Positions 1 to 6,205 of a DNA stretch of 8,044 nt are shown here, piece by piece (position 1 is the first letter of the stretch; each line of letters opens with the position of its first letter). This DNA is from Lentisphaeria bacterium. GTDB lineage: Bacteria; Verrucomicrobiota; Lentisphaeria; Oligosphaerales; Oligosphaeraceae. Location of the stretch: the NCBI GenBank assembly GCA_016302725.1, contig JAEDNB010000092.1:1-8044 (forward strand), given 5' to 3'. The notes under the pieces are model-generated. The model ran no database searches, was not told where the DNA came from, and saw only the letters and a list, made by a program, of their open reading frames with translations. Both the position numbers and the translations under genes were made by a program.

Positions 1-2
1 CC

Positions 3-146
3 CTCGACTTCAAATACAGCTGGCTGATTGACGGCCTCAACAAGGCCAACATCGAAATCAACCGCAAGATGCTCGCCGACCTGGCTGTCACCAATCCCAC
101 CGCCTTCGCAAAGCTGGTGGAGACCGCCAAGGCCGCACGCGCATAA
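3..146 (+). CDS. rplT: 50S ribosomal protein L20, C-terminal part (partial at window start)
   Basis: The last 47 codons of a gene that begins upstream of the window. The frame opening at base 3 reads LDFKYSWLIDGLNKANIEIN, then a stretch containing RKMLADLAV and a final KLVETAKAARA before TAA at 144-146. This matches the conserved C-terminus of L20, which has a YS-x-FI-x-GL motif, an IELNRK-type segment and an LADLA segment. L20 binds 23S rRNA, is needed early in large-subunit assembly, and in many bacteria represses its own infC-rpmI-rplT operon. The other operon members would lie to the left, outside the window. An intrinsic terminator follows 31 bases after the stop, so this is the last gene of its unit. 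The identification is secure despite the short fragment. Confidence 0.93.
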   Translation, partial: LDFKYSWLIDGLNKANIEINRKMLADLAVTNPTAFAKLVETAKAARA

Positions 147-177
147 CCCGCTGACGCGGCAGCGCAAAGCGCCCCAC

Positions 178-221
178 GCCCCGCCCCGGCATTTCTCCGC
201 CGGGACGGGGCTTTTGCGTTT
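178..221 (+). terminator. Intrinsic terminator after rplT
   Basis: The arms are 178-190 (GCCCCGCCCCGGC) and 199-211 (GCCGGGACGGGGC). They pair over 13 positions with a single central C-A mismatch, around the 8-nt loop 191-198. A T-rich tail, TTTTGCGTTT, follows directly at 212-221. A strong GC stem plus a U-tract just after the rplT stop is the classic Rho-independent layout. It separates the ribosomal operon from the phosphatase gene. Confidence 0.82.
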
Positions 222-224
222 CCC

Positions 225-319
225 GGGGGAGGAAGGCCGGAACGGGCCGGCGGGAGCGGCGAAAAACGGGGGCGCCCCTGGGGATTTTTGGGGAAAAACC
301 GGGGAATGGGGTTATCTTT
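225..319 (+). promoter_or_regulatory. G-rich leader with G-quadruplex motif upstream of the alkaline phosphatase gene
   Basis: The gap between the rplT terminator and the phosphatase start is G-rich on the + strand, unlike the C-rich coding strand around it. Five runs of at least four G lie at 268-272, 280-283, 290-293, 301-304 and 308-311. The loops between them are 7, 6, 7 and 3 nt, which satisfies the usual G4 consensus with four possible tetrads. More short G runs lie at 225-229, 244-246 and 252-254. Directly after the last run is TTATCT (312-317), a possible weak -10 with TTGGGG (288-293) 18 bp upstream. The promoter call is weak; the G-run pattern itself is read directly. No Pho-box-like repeat was recognised. 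Confidence 0.5.
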
Positions 320-417
320 CCCCCTGTTCGACTTGCCGGGAACTGCCTTTTCCTCCGTCCCGGAACGCCCCCCTTTTCCTTGTCTTCCCGAACCAACCCC
401 ACTCCCATTCCCTCCCC

Positions 418-1770
418 ATGAAACGACTCCTCCTCCCCCTTCTGTGCCTGGCCCTTTGCCTCCTTGCCCAGGCGGACACCGCCCACCCCCGCTATGTCTT
501 CCTCTTCATCGGAGACGGCATGAGCATTCCCCAGCGAAGCATCGCCGAGGAATTCTCCAAGCAGGTAGGCCGCGGCCCCCTGGCCATCAACTCCCTCCCC
601 ATGCAGGCCCTCACCCGCACCAGTTCCGCCAACGCCATCATCACGGACTCCGCCGCCGCCGCCACCGCCATCGCCTGCGGGGAAAAGACCGGCAATGGCC
701 AACTCGGCCTCAGCGCAGACCTCTCCCGCAAGCTCGTCTCCTGCGCGGAAGTCGCCAGGGACAACGGGAGGAAAATCGGCATCATCACCTCCGTCACCAT
801 CAACCACGCCACCCCCGCCGGATTCTACGCCCACCAGCCCAGCCGGGGGCTGCTCTACCGCATCGGCCTGGACCTCATCGACTCCCACTTCGACTTCTTC
901 GGGGGAGGAGGCTTCTCCGGACAGCACGACAAGACCGACGATGAACAGTACAAGGGCAACCTCTACGACCTCGCCGCCAACGCAGGATACACCCTCGCAC
1001 GGAGCCGGGAAGCCCTCCTGGCCCTCCCCGCCGACACCCCCAAGACCCTGGCCCTCTACGGGGAAGGCGCACTCCCCTACGCCATCGACGGCGATGCCAA
1101 TGCCCCCTCCCTCGCCGACTTCACCCGGAAATGCGTGGAAATCCTCTCCCATGACAACCCCAACGGCTTCTTCATCATGGTGGAAGGCGGAGCCATCGAC
1201 TACCGCGGCCACGCCAACGACGCCGCCGGAAACCTCCGGGAGGTGCTGGCCTTCGACGACGCCGTGAAGGTGGCCCTGGATTTCGCCGAGGCGCACCCCC
1301 GGGAAACCCTGGTGGTCACCACGGGTGACCACGAGACCGGAGGCATGACCATGGGCTTCGCCAATGCCGGATACGGCCTCAACCTCCTCCTCCTGGAAAA
1401 CCAGAAATGCACCCCCGAAACCTTCGACGCAAGGCTGAAGAAGGCCAAGGCCGAAAGGGCCGACTTCTCCTTCGAGGACGCCAAAGCCCTCCTCGCCAGG
1501 GATTTCGGATTCCTCTTCCAGGAGGAAAAGAAGGAGGACAAGATGTTCATCCGTCCAGAGGAAGCCAAGAAACTGGAGGAGGCCTACCAGAACGGCAGCC
1601 TGGGCACCGCCGCCAAGCTCATCCTCCAGAACAAGGCCGGCATCGGATGGTCCAGCGGAAACCACACCGCCCTCCCCGTCCTCACCACCGCCAAGGGACC
1701 CGGGGCGGAACGCTTCGGCGGATTCCTGGAAAACACCGACATCGCCAAAACCCTCAAGGACCTGCTCTAA
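418..1770 (+). CDS. Secreted alkaline phosphatase (PhoA superfamily)
   Basis: A 450-aa phosphomonoesterase that would hydrolyse phosphate esters in the periplasm or outside the cell. Residues 1-19 form a signal peptide: MKR, a Leu-rich core, and an AQA|D signal peptidase I site. Family motifs appear in order: metal-ligand Asp33 in IGDGMS; the nucleophile Ser78 in ITDSAAAATA; NHATPAGFYAH at 129-139; metal ligands Glu256, Asp261 and His265 in EGGAIDYRGHAND; Asp304/His305 in TGDHETGG; and His416 in SSGNHTALPV. An insert rich in Lys and Glu (about 335-400) separates the last two metal motifs, as in Bacteroidetes-type enzymes. The ATG at 418 was chosen because it gives a clean signal peptide. The frame stays open upstream to base 28 only across rplT and its terminator. 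There is no Shine-Dalgarno; the bases before the ATG are almost all pyrimidine. It is probably transcribed alone, 84 nt before the next gene, though read-through is possible. Confidence 0.95.
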   Translation: MKRLLLPLLCLALCLLAQADTAHPRYVFLFIGDGMSIPQRSIAEEFSKQVGRGPLAINSLPMQALTRTSSANAIITDSAAAATAIACGEKTGNGQLGLSADLSRKLVSCAEVARDNGRKIGIITSVTINHATPAGFYAHQPSRGLLYRIGLDLIDSHFDFFGGGGFSGQHDKTDDEQYKGNLYDLAANAGYTLARSREALLALPADTPKTLALYGEGALPYAIDGDANAPSLADFTRKCVEILSHDNPNGFFIMVEGGAIDYRGHANDAAGNLREVLAFDDAVKVALDFAEAHPRETLVVTTGDHETGGMTMGFANAGYGLNLLLLENQKCTPETFDARLKKAKAERADFSFEDAKALLARDFGFLFQEEKKEDKMFIRPEEAKKLEEAYQNGSLGTAAKLILQNKAGIGWSSGNHTALPVLTTAKGPGAERFGGFLENTDIAKTLKDLL

Positions 1771-1794
1771 TCCACACACCAGGCCTGCGACCGA

Positions 1795-1828
1795 CGGCGG
1801 GACACAAATAAGAAAATGCGCCCCGCCG
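1795..1828 (+). other. Weak intergenic hairpin between phosphatase and YibE/F genes
   Basis: CGGCGGG (1795-1801) can pair perfectly with CCCGCCG (1822-1828) across a 20-nt A-rich loop. No T-tract follows, so it is not a convincing terminator. It may be a weak mRNA structure or chance. The rest of the 84-base gap shows no Shine-Dalgarno and no clear promoter. Confidence 0.25.
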
Positions 1829-1854
1829 GAAAGACGCCTCCTTGACGGCACCCC

Positions 1855-2994
1855 ATGCCCCGCCCCCCCCTGAAACACGACATCGCCCTCCTCCTTCTCC
1901 TCACCGCCCTCATGGGGGGGCTCCTCCTCCTGCCCGCGCCTCCCGCCCCCGGCTCCCCCGACAGGGGCTTCAAGGCCAGGGCAAAGGTGGTGGAGACCGA
2001 CAACGCCGACGTGGCCAGGCATGACCTCGTCCTCTTCGGCTCCCAACGCCTCCGCCTGGAAATCCTGGAGGGCCCCTGCAAGGGAATGGTCTTCCCCGCC
2101 GGAAACCAACTGCGGGCGCAACTGGAACTGGACAAGCTCTTCCAGCCGGGAGACATCGTCATCGCCGTCTCCCCCAACCCACGACCCCAGCCAGGGGACG
2201 AACTCACGGCCCAGGACTACGCACGGGGACGCTGGACGACGGCCCTCTTCTTCGTCTTCTGCCTCCTTCTCTGCCTCTTCGCCCACCTCACGGGCTTCAA
2301 CGCCCTCCTCAGCTTCGTCTTCAGTTGCCTCCTCCTCTGGAAGGTCATCATCCCCCTGGTGCTCAAGGGATGGCCCGCCAGCTGGACCATCTTCGCCTGC
2401 GTCGTCTTCCTCACCGCCATCATCATGTATCTGGTGGCGGGGCTTACCCGATGCGGCCTCTGCGCCTTCTGCGGCTCCATCACCGGCGTCTTCGCCGGCC
2501 TCTTCACCGCCCATTTCTTCTCCCAGGCATTGAACATCAACGGGGCGGTCATGCCCTATGCCCAGACCCTCCTCTTCTCCGGATACCCACACCTGGACCT
2601 GCGGGACATCTTCCTGGGGGCCATGATTCTCGCCTCCTCCGGCGCCGTGATGGACCTGGGCATGGACATCGCCAGCGGACAGGCAGAGGTCGCACGCCAC
2701 CACCCGGAAATCTCCCGGCGGGAACTGGTGCGCTCCGGACTCCGCATGGGCAGAAACGTGGTGGGCACCATGACCACCACCCTCCTGCTGGCATACTCCG
2801 GGGGATACCTCACCCTCCTGATGATGTTCGCCGCCCAGGGAAACTCCCCCTGGGACATCCTCAACAACCCCCTGGTGGCCGCGGAAGTGGCAAAAACCCT
2901 CATCGGCTCCTTCTCCCTGGTCCTCGTGGCCCCCGCCACCGCCTTCCTGGGGGGCTGGATTCTCCTCCCGCGACACCCCAGGCGCACCCCCTGA
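1855..2994 (+). CDS. YibE/F-family multi-pass membrane protein
   Basis: A 379-aa integral membrane protein. Residues 9-28 form an N-terminal membrane anchor. Residues 38-125 form a small extracytoplasmic domain that looks like beta structure (GFKARAKVVETD, later FQPGDIVIAVS). About seven hydrophobic segments follow: roughly 128-146, 148-171, 175-195, 205-222, 250-270, 305-325 and 345-370. The most diagnostic part is GAVMDLGMDIAS at 263-274, followed by the SRRELVRSGLRMGRNVVGTM region (287-306) and a small-residue TTTLLLAYSGG helix. These are hallmarks of the YibE/F family, whose biochemical function is unknown. An in-frame stop at 1843-1845 leaves ATG 1855 as the only start; it has no Shine-Dalgarno. 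Codons 4-6 contain a C8 run (1863-1870), and a G7 run lies at 1914-1920. The gene ends 14 nt before the LolC/E-like gene, so the two are probably co-transcribed. Confidence 0.88.
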   Translation: MPRPPLKHDIALLLLLTALMGGLLLLPAPPAPGSPDRGFKARAKVVETDNADVARHDLVLFGSQRLRLEILEGPCKGMVFPAGNQLRAQLELDKLFQPGDIVIAVSPNPRPQPGDELTAQDYARGRWTTALFFVFCLLLCLFAHLTGFNALLSFVFSCLLLWKVIIPLVLKGWPASWTIFACVVFLTAIIMYLVAGLTRCGLCAFCGSITGVFAGLFTAHFFSQALNINGAVMPYAQTLLFSGYPHLDLRDIFLGAMILASSGAVMDLGMDIASGQAEVARHHPEISRRELVRSGLRMGRNVVGTMTTTLLLAYSGGYLTLLMMFAAQGNSPWDILNNPLVAAEVAKTLIGSFSLVLVAPATAFLGGWILLPRHPRRTP

Positions 2995-3008
2995 CAGGCG
3001 ACCCCATC

Positions 3009-4295
3009 GTGCAACTCCCCCTCGACCTCCTTCTCGCCCTGCGATATCTGCGCCCGCGCAGAAATTTCATCTCCATCATCACCATCCTCTCCGTCCTGGG
3101 ACCTGTCCTGGGGGTGGCCCTCCTCCTGATTGTCAGCAGCGTCATGGCCGGCTTCGACAAGAATATCCAGGAAAAATACATGGAGGTAACCGCCCACATC
3201 ACCGTATTCCCCCCCCCGGAGGCCGGCTTCTTCCCGCATCCCCAGCCACTCCTGGAAAAACTGGAGCAGGAGGGCAGGCAGTGGGGCCTGCGGGGAGCCC
3301 CCGTCATCGAAGGCCCCGCCCTCGTCCAGGTCCGGGACGCCGTCGAGCCCAAGTTCATCCGGGGAATCCTCCCCGAGGCCGACGAAAAGGTCACCAGGCT
3401 CCAGCGGCATTTCTCCCGGGAAGGCCACGCCCTCCAGGAGGGGGAGGCCGCCGTCGGCAACCTGGCCAGCCTCAAGCTGGGACTCCGGCAAGGGGATTCC
3501 CTCCTCATCCACTCCCCCGCCAGGCTGACCCAGAACATCCACTGGGAAAAGGACGGACGGGTGAAATTCCAGGAGCCCGACGAACTCTATCTCCCTGAAG
3601 AGGTCCGCGTGGCCGCCTTCTTCTCCATGGGGATCAGCGACGTGGACGACAATGTCCTCCTCCTCCACCTGGACCAGGCCGCAGACCTCTTCGGACTGCC
3701 CTGGGGAAGCGCCACCTCCCTCCAACTGGCCGTGGACACCCCCCTCCAGGCCGCCGCCATCGCCCAAAGGCTCCGCCCCCTCCACCCCCAATGCCAGTTC
3801 GTCACCTGGCAGGAGCAAAATCCCGTCTTCTTCAACGCCATCCAAAACGAAAAGAGCCTCATGACCTTCCTCATGAGCTTCATCGTGGTGGTGGCCTCCT
3901 TCGCCATCACCGCCACCCTCATCACCGTGGTCGTCCAGAAGACCCGGGAAATCGGGGTGCTCAAGGCGGTGGGGGTCTCCTCCGCCTGCGTGGGACGAAT
4001 CTTCCTCTTCCAGGGCCTCATCATCGGGGCCACGGGCACCGCCCTGGGCACCGCCCTGGGACTGCTCATCCTCCACTACAGGGACGCCATCGCCAGGCTC
4101 ATCTCCCTGGCCATGGGCTCGGAAATCTTCCCCGAGGAAATCTACCAGCTCTCCTCCATCCCCGCCCTGACCACCCCCCAGGACCTCATCCGCACCATCC
4201 TCCTCTCCCTTTCCGTCTGCGTGGGCGCCGCCCTGGTCCCCGCCCTCTTCGCCGCCGCCGCCAACCCCGCCCAGTCCCTGAAGTCGGAGACCTGA
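3009..4295 (+). CDS. lolC: LolC/LolE-type lipoprotein-releasing ABC transporter permease
   Basis: A 428-aa permease of the MacB/FtsX superfamily. It begins with the family's N-terminus, LPLDLLLALRYLRPRRNFISI, followed by the first membrane helix (about 20-46) ending in SSVMAGFDKNIQ. A large periplasmic domain spans about 50-285. It has the usual RGILPE segment (118-123) and a second half ending in WQEQNPVFFNAIQNEKSLM. Three C-terminal helices follow (about 286-310, 330-357, 393-416), with KTREIGVLKAVGVSS at 311-325 between the first two. The start is GTG at 3009, 14 nt after the YibE/F stop. Only a poor Shine-Dalgarno-like AGGCGA (2996-3001) precedes it, which suggests coupling to the upstream gene. 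With the ATPase that follows, it should extract mature lipoproteins from the inner membrane and pass them to LolA. Only one permease is present, so the complex may be a homodimer or pair with a distant LolE. A C9 run lies at 3209-3217. LolC versus LolE cannot be separated by eye. Confidence 0.9.
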   Translation: MQLPLDLLLALRYLRPRRNFISIITILSVLGPVLGVALLLIVSSVMAGFDKNIQEKYMEVTAHITVFPPPEAGFFPHPQPLLEKLEQEGRQWGLRGAPVIEGPALVQVRDAVEPKFIRGILPEADEKVTRLQRHFSREGHALQEGEAAVGNLASLKLGLRQGDSLLIHSPARLTQNIHWEKDGRVKFQEPDELYLPEEVRVAAFFSMGISDVDDNVLLLHLDQAADLFGLPWGSATSLQLAVDTPLQAAAIAQRLRPLHPQCQFVTWQEQNPVFFNAIQNEKSLMTFLMSFIVVVASFAITATLITVVVQKTREIGVLKAVGVSSACVGRIFLFQGLIIGATGTALGTALGLLILHYRDAIARLISLAMGSEIFPEEIYQLSSIPALTTPQDLIRTILLSLSVCVGAALVPALFAAAANPAQSLKSET

Positions 4296-4987
4296 TGCCC
4301 ACTGCCCCGCCCAACGCCCGCCCCCTCTTTCAGCTGAAGGGACTCTCCCGGGACTTCACCCTCCTGGGCAAGACCCTCCCCGTCCTCTCCCGGCTCTCCC
4401 TGGAGATTCCCGAGGGAAGCTGGTTCGCCCTGGTGGGGAAGAGCGGCTCCGGAAAGACCACCCTCCTCCAACTGCTGGGAGGCCTGGACCGCCCCACCCA
4501 GGGGGAACTCCTCTACCGGGGAAAGGACATGGCCAGGATGGGCGCCGCACAACTCACACGGCTCCGGCAACGGGAATTCGGATTCGTCTTCCAATGCTAC
4601 CACCTCTTCCCGGAACTGACCGCCTGGGAAAACGCCGCACTCCCCGCCATGAACTGGCTGGACAACCGCACCACCGCCCGGGAACGGGCCAAAACCCTCC
4701 TGGAACATTTCGGACTGGGAGACCGCCTCCACCACCGCCCCCAGGAACTCTCCGGCGGAGAACAGCAACGGGTCGCCATCGCCAGGGCACTCATCCGCAA
4801 CCCCCCTGTCCTCCTCGCCGATGAACCCACCGGAAACCTCGACCCCGCCTCCGCCAATACCGTCGTCGACATCTTTCGCGATCTCCACGAAAAACAGGGA
4901 AAGACCATCGTCATGGTCACCCACGACATGAAACTGGCCAACATGGCCCAGACCATATTCTCCCTCTCCCCCGCCCCAGCCCCCTGA
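4295..4987 (+). CDS. lolD: LolD-type ABC transporter ATP-binding protein
   Basis: A 230-aa ATPase of the MacB/LolD class, cytoplasmic partner of the upstream permease. All nucleotide-binding motifs are present: Walker A GKSGSGKT (48-55), Q-loop Gln100 in FGFVFQCYHLFPELTAWEN, signature LSGGEQQR (152-159), Walker B VLLADEPT (172-179) with catalytic Glu177, D-loop in NLDP (181-184), and switch His210 in MVTHD. The FQ-x-YHLFPELTA-x-EN segment is typical of LolD and MacB. ATG 4295 overlaps the permease stop TGA (4293-4295) by one base. A GGAG (4286-4289) lies 5 nt upstream inside the permease gene, a layout typical of translational coupling. The C-terminus is short: after the last helix it ends in SLSPAPAP, without the usual final strand and DGRI turn. 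The motifs imply an active ATPase. Lipoprotein release is inferred from the neighbouring LolC/E-like permease. Confidence 0.93.
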   Translation: MPTAPPNARPLFQLKGLSRDFTLLGKTLPVLSRLSLEIPEGSWFALVGKSGSGKTTLLQLLGGLDRPTQGELLYRGKDMARMGAAQLTRLRQREFGFVFQCYHLFPELTAWENAALPAMNWLDNRTTARERAKTLLEHFGLGDRLHHRPQELSGGEQQRVAIARALIRNPPVLLADEPTGNLDPASANTVVDIFRDLHEKQGKTIVMVTHDMKLANMAQTIFSLSPAPAP

Positions 4988-5176
4988 CTCCCCCGGGAAG
5001 CCCAGGATTCATAAGCGGGGAAAAGCAACGGGAAACCCCCAAGAATCATATTCTCTATAACTTTAGTTTTCAAGCAGTTATTTACATATTCGCCGGGATT
5101 ATCTTTAGGGCGTTCCGTGGCCACCGGGCATCCGGCGGCCATCCCAGACCCACCCCTTTTCCAGGAGGTACTCCCC
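4988..5176 (+). promoter_or_regulatory. AT-rich upstream region of the GWNLV-repeat gene
   Basis: After lolD the composition changes sharply to an AT-rich stretch at about 5044-5107, a likely promoter zone. Hexamers resembling a -10 are TATAAC (5056-5061) and TTATCT (5099-5104). Neither has a good -35 at 16-18 bp, so no start point can be fixed. GGGATTATCTTT (5095-5106) matches GGGGTTATCTTT (308-319), upstream of the phosphatase gene, at 11 of 12 positions. No convincing terminator follows lolD. A Shine-Dalgarno AGGAGG (5163-5168) lies 8 nt before the ATG at 5177. Confidence 0.45.
5118..5141 (+). other. Stable hairpin in the presumed 5' leader of the 5177 gene
   Basis: TGGCCACCGG (5118-5127) pairs with CCGGCGGCCA (5132-5141) around a 4-nt GCAT loop. 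Nine of the ten positions pair, with one A-C mismatch. No T-tract follows, so it is not an intrinsic terminator. It ends 21 nt before the Shine-Dalgarno and could stabilise the leader or affect translation; that role is inferred. Confidence 0.5.
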
Positions 5177-6082
5177 ATGACCCGCTCCCGGCTCCTGCCC
5201 CCCGCCTTCGCCCTGCTCCTCTCCCTGCTCCCCCTCCCCCTCCCCGGCTCCCCCTCCCTCCAGGCGCTGCGCGCCTTCTCCGCCAGCCGCGTCGCCCCAG
5301 GCTCCGTGGTCAAGGTGGAACTCCAAGTCCACGCCTCCCCCGGGGAAGACCTCCCCGAAGCCTGGATTGCGGAGGAGGCCTGGCCCGCCTCCTGCCAGGT
5401 CATCGCCGCCTTCTGGGAGATGCGCCCCTGCTCGCCCGTCCAGCGCCCCCAGGGGTACTCCTGGCTCTTCGGCTATCCCGGGGAGGAATGGACAGTGGCG
5501 GAAGGCACCCTCACCTACCTCCTCCAAACCCCCTCCCTCCTCCCCGAGGGGGAGGAAACCCAGGAACTGGCCGTCCAGGGAACCGCCCATACCTGGGAAG
5601 CCTCCACCCCCATCCAGGGAGAGTCGACCCTCCTCCTGGACCCCCAGGCCCCCCTCCTGGAATCCCCCCTCTTCCTCATCACCATGCAACCGGGATGGAA
5701 CCTGGTCTCCCTCCCCGCTGCCATGGAAGCCAACACTCTCCGGGAACTGGCGGGACAGGCCACGGTCTATCTCTGCCGCACCGAAAACGGCTCCGGACTC
5801 TTCCACCAGGGATTCATCCCCAATGCCCCGGGACAGCCCTTCTGGATCCGGGAGGAGGGGGACACCCCAAGGCAGGTCCTCCTCATGGCACAGGAACCCC
5901 CGGAATCCCTCCTCACCCCCGCCGGACGATGGAGAAGGGGATGGAACCTGGTGGGCGTCAGCGGCAACAACCCCATCCCCCTCCAGGGAACACCCCCACT
6001 CTGGCAATGGAACGAGGACGCCTATGCCCCCAGAACCCCCACCCCCCTGCGGCCTGGCGAGGCCGCCTGGCTCCGGCAGTGA
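5177..6082 (+). CDS. Secreted protein with beta-sandwich-like region and two GWNLV repeats
   Basis: A 301-aa exported protein of unknown function. Residues 1-24 are a signal peptide: MTRSR, a Leu/Pro-rich core, cleavage probably near LPG|SPS. Residues 35-140 look like a beta-sandwich domain: VAPGSVVKVELQV, then AWIAEEAWPASCQV (62-75), a WLFGYPGEEW segment and TLTYLL, closing with AVQGTAHTW. This resembles the 'VeE-x-P-x-GW ... W-G-x-F ... TLTY' modules I recall from secreted proteins of PVC and related bacteria. GWNLVSLP (173-180) and GWNLVGVS (255-262) each open a repeat ending in an aromatic patch: GQPFWIR (219-225) and GEAAWLR (294-300). The repeats are 82 residues apart, and the second ends at the C-terminus. 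An upstream GTG (5117) is in frame but overlaps the hairpin and gives no signal peptide. ATG 5177 has AGGAGG at good spacing. No catalytic motif was recognised, so a surface or binding role is a guess. Confidence 0.8.
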   Translation: MTRSRLLPPAFALLLSLLPLPLPGSPSLQALRAFSASRVAPGSVVKVELQVHASPGEDLPEAWIAEEAWPASCQVIAAFWEMRPCSPVQRPQGYSWLFGYPGEEWTVAEGTLTYLLQTPSLLPEGEETQELAVQGTAHTWEASTPIQGESTLLLDPQAPLLESPLFLITMQPGWNLVSLPAAMEANTLRELAGQATVYLCRTENGSGLFHQGFIPNAPGQPFWIREEGDTPRQVLLMAQEPPESLLTPAGRWRRGWNLVGVSGNNPIPLQGTPPLWQWNEDAYAPRTPTPLRPGEAAWLRQ

Positions 6083-6205
6083 CACAATCCCCCCAAAAAA
6101 CGGACGGACGGACAGAAGGGGCCAGCAACGGACAGGCAAAGACATGTGATGAATCCTTGTAATCCTTGCACCACAACCAGTTATTGCATTATTCATGACA
6201 AAAGA

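Noticed and set aside
269..278. GGGGCGCCCC palindrome as an operator
   Set aside because: A 10-bp GC palindrome is weak evidence in GC-rich DNA, and it is contained within the G-run pattern reported separately.
28..417. N-terminal extension of the alkaline phosphatase upstream of 418
   Set aside because: The open frame passes through the rplT end and its terminator, and would bury the signal peptide at residue 131. The ATG at 418 gives a standard exported enzyme.
445..462. Possible lipoprotein box around Cys10 or Cys14 of the phosphatase signal peptide
   Set aside because: The residue before each Cys is Leu, which signal peptidase II does not normally accept. The AQA|D site fits signal peptidase I.
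1795..1828. Terminator after the phosphatase gene
   Set aside because: There is a 7-bp stem, but the loop is 20 nt and no T-tract follows on either strand.
88..2976. A 962-codon open frame on the minus strand
   Set aside because: It lies opposite two well-supported genes and the rplT tail, and its product is a low-complexity string of Gly, Glu, Val and His. It is a by-product of the C-rich codon use on the plus strand.
2556..4076. A 506-codon minus-strand open frame, and a similar one at 6592-8037
   Set aside because: Both oppose clear genes (YibE/F and LolC; the glycogen-binding protein and GlgA) and translate to acidic Gly/Glu/Val-rich sequence without any recognisable domain.
5117..5176. 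GTG start at 5117 for the GWNLV-repeat protein
   Set aside because: It sits on the edge of the leader hairpin, has no Shine-Dalgarno and would put 20 Pro-rich residues before the signal peptide. ATG 5177 has AGGAGG at 8 nt.
6101..6113. CGGA tandem repeat as a satellite or CRISPR-like array
   Set aside because: Only three 4-bp units; no spacers or longer repeat units. No CRISPR-like array was found anywhere in the window.
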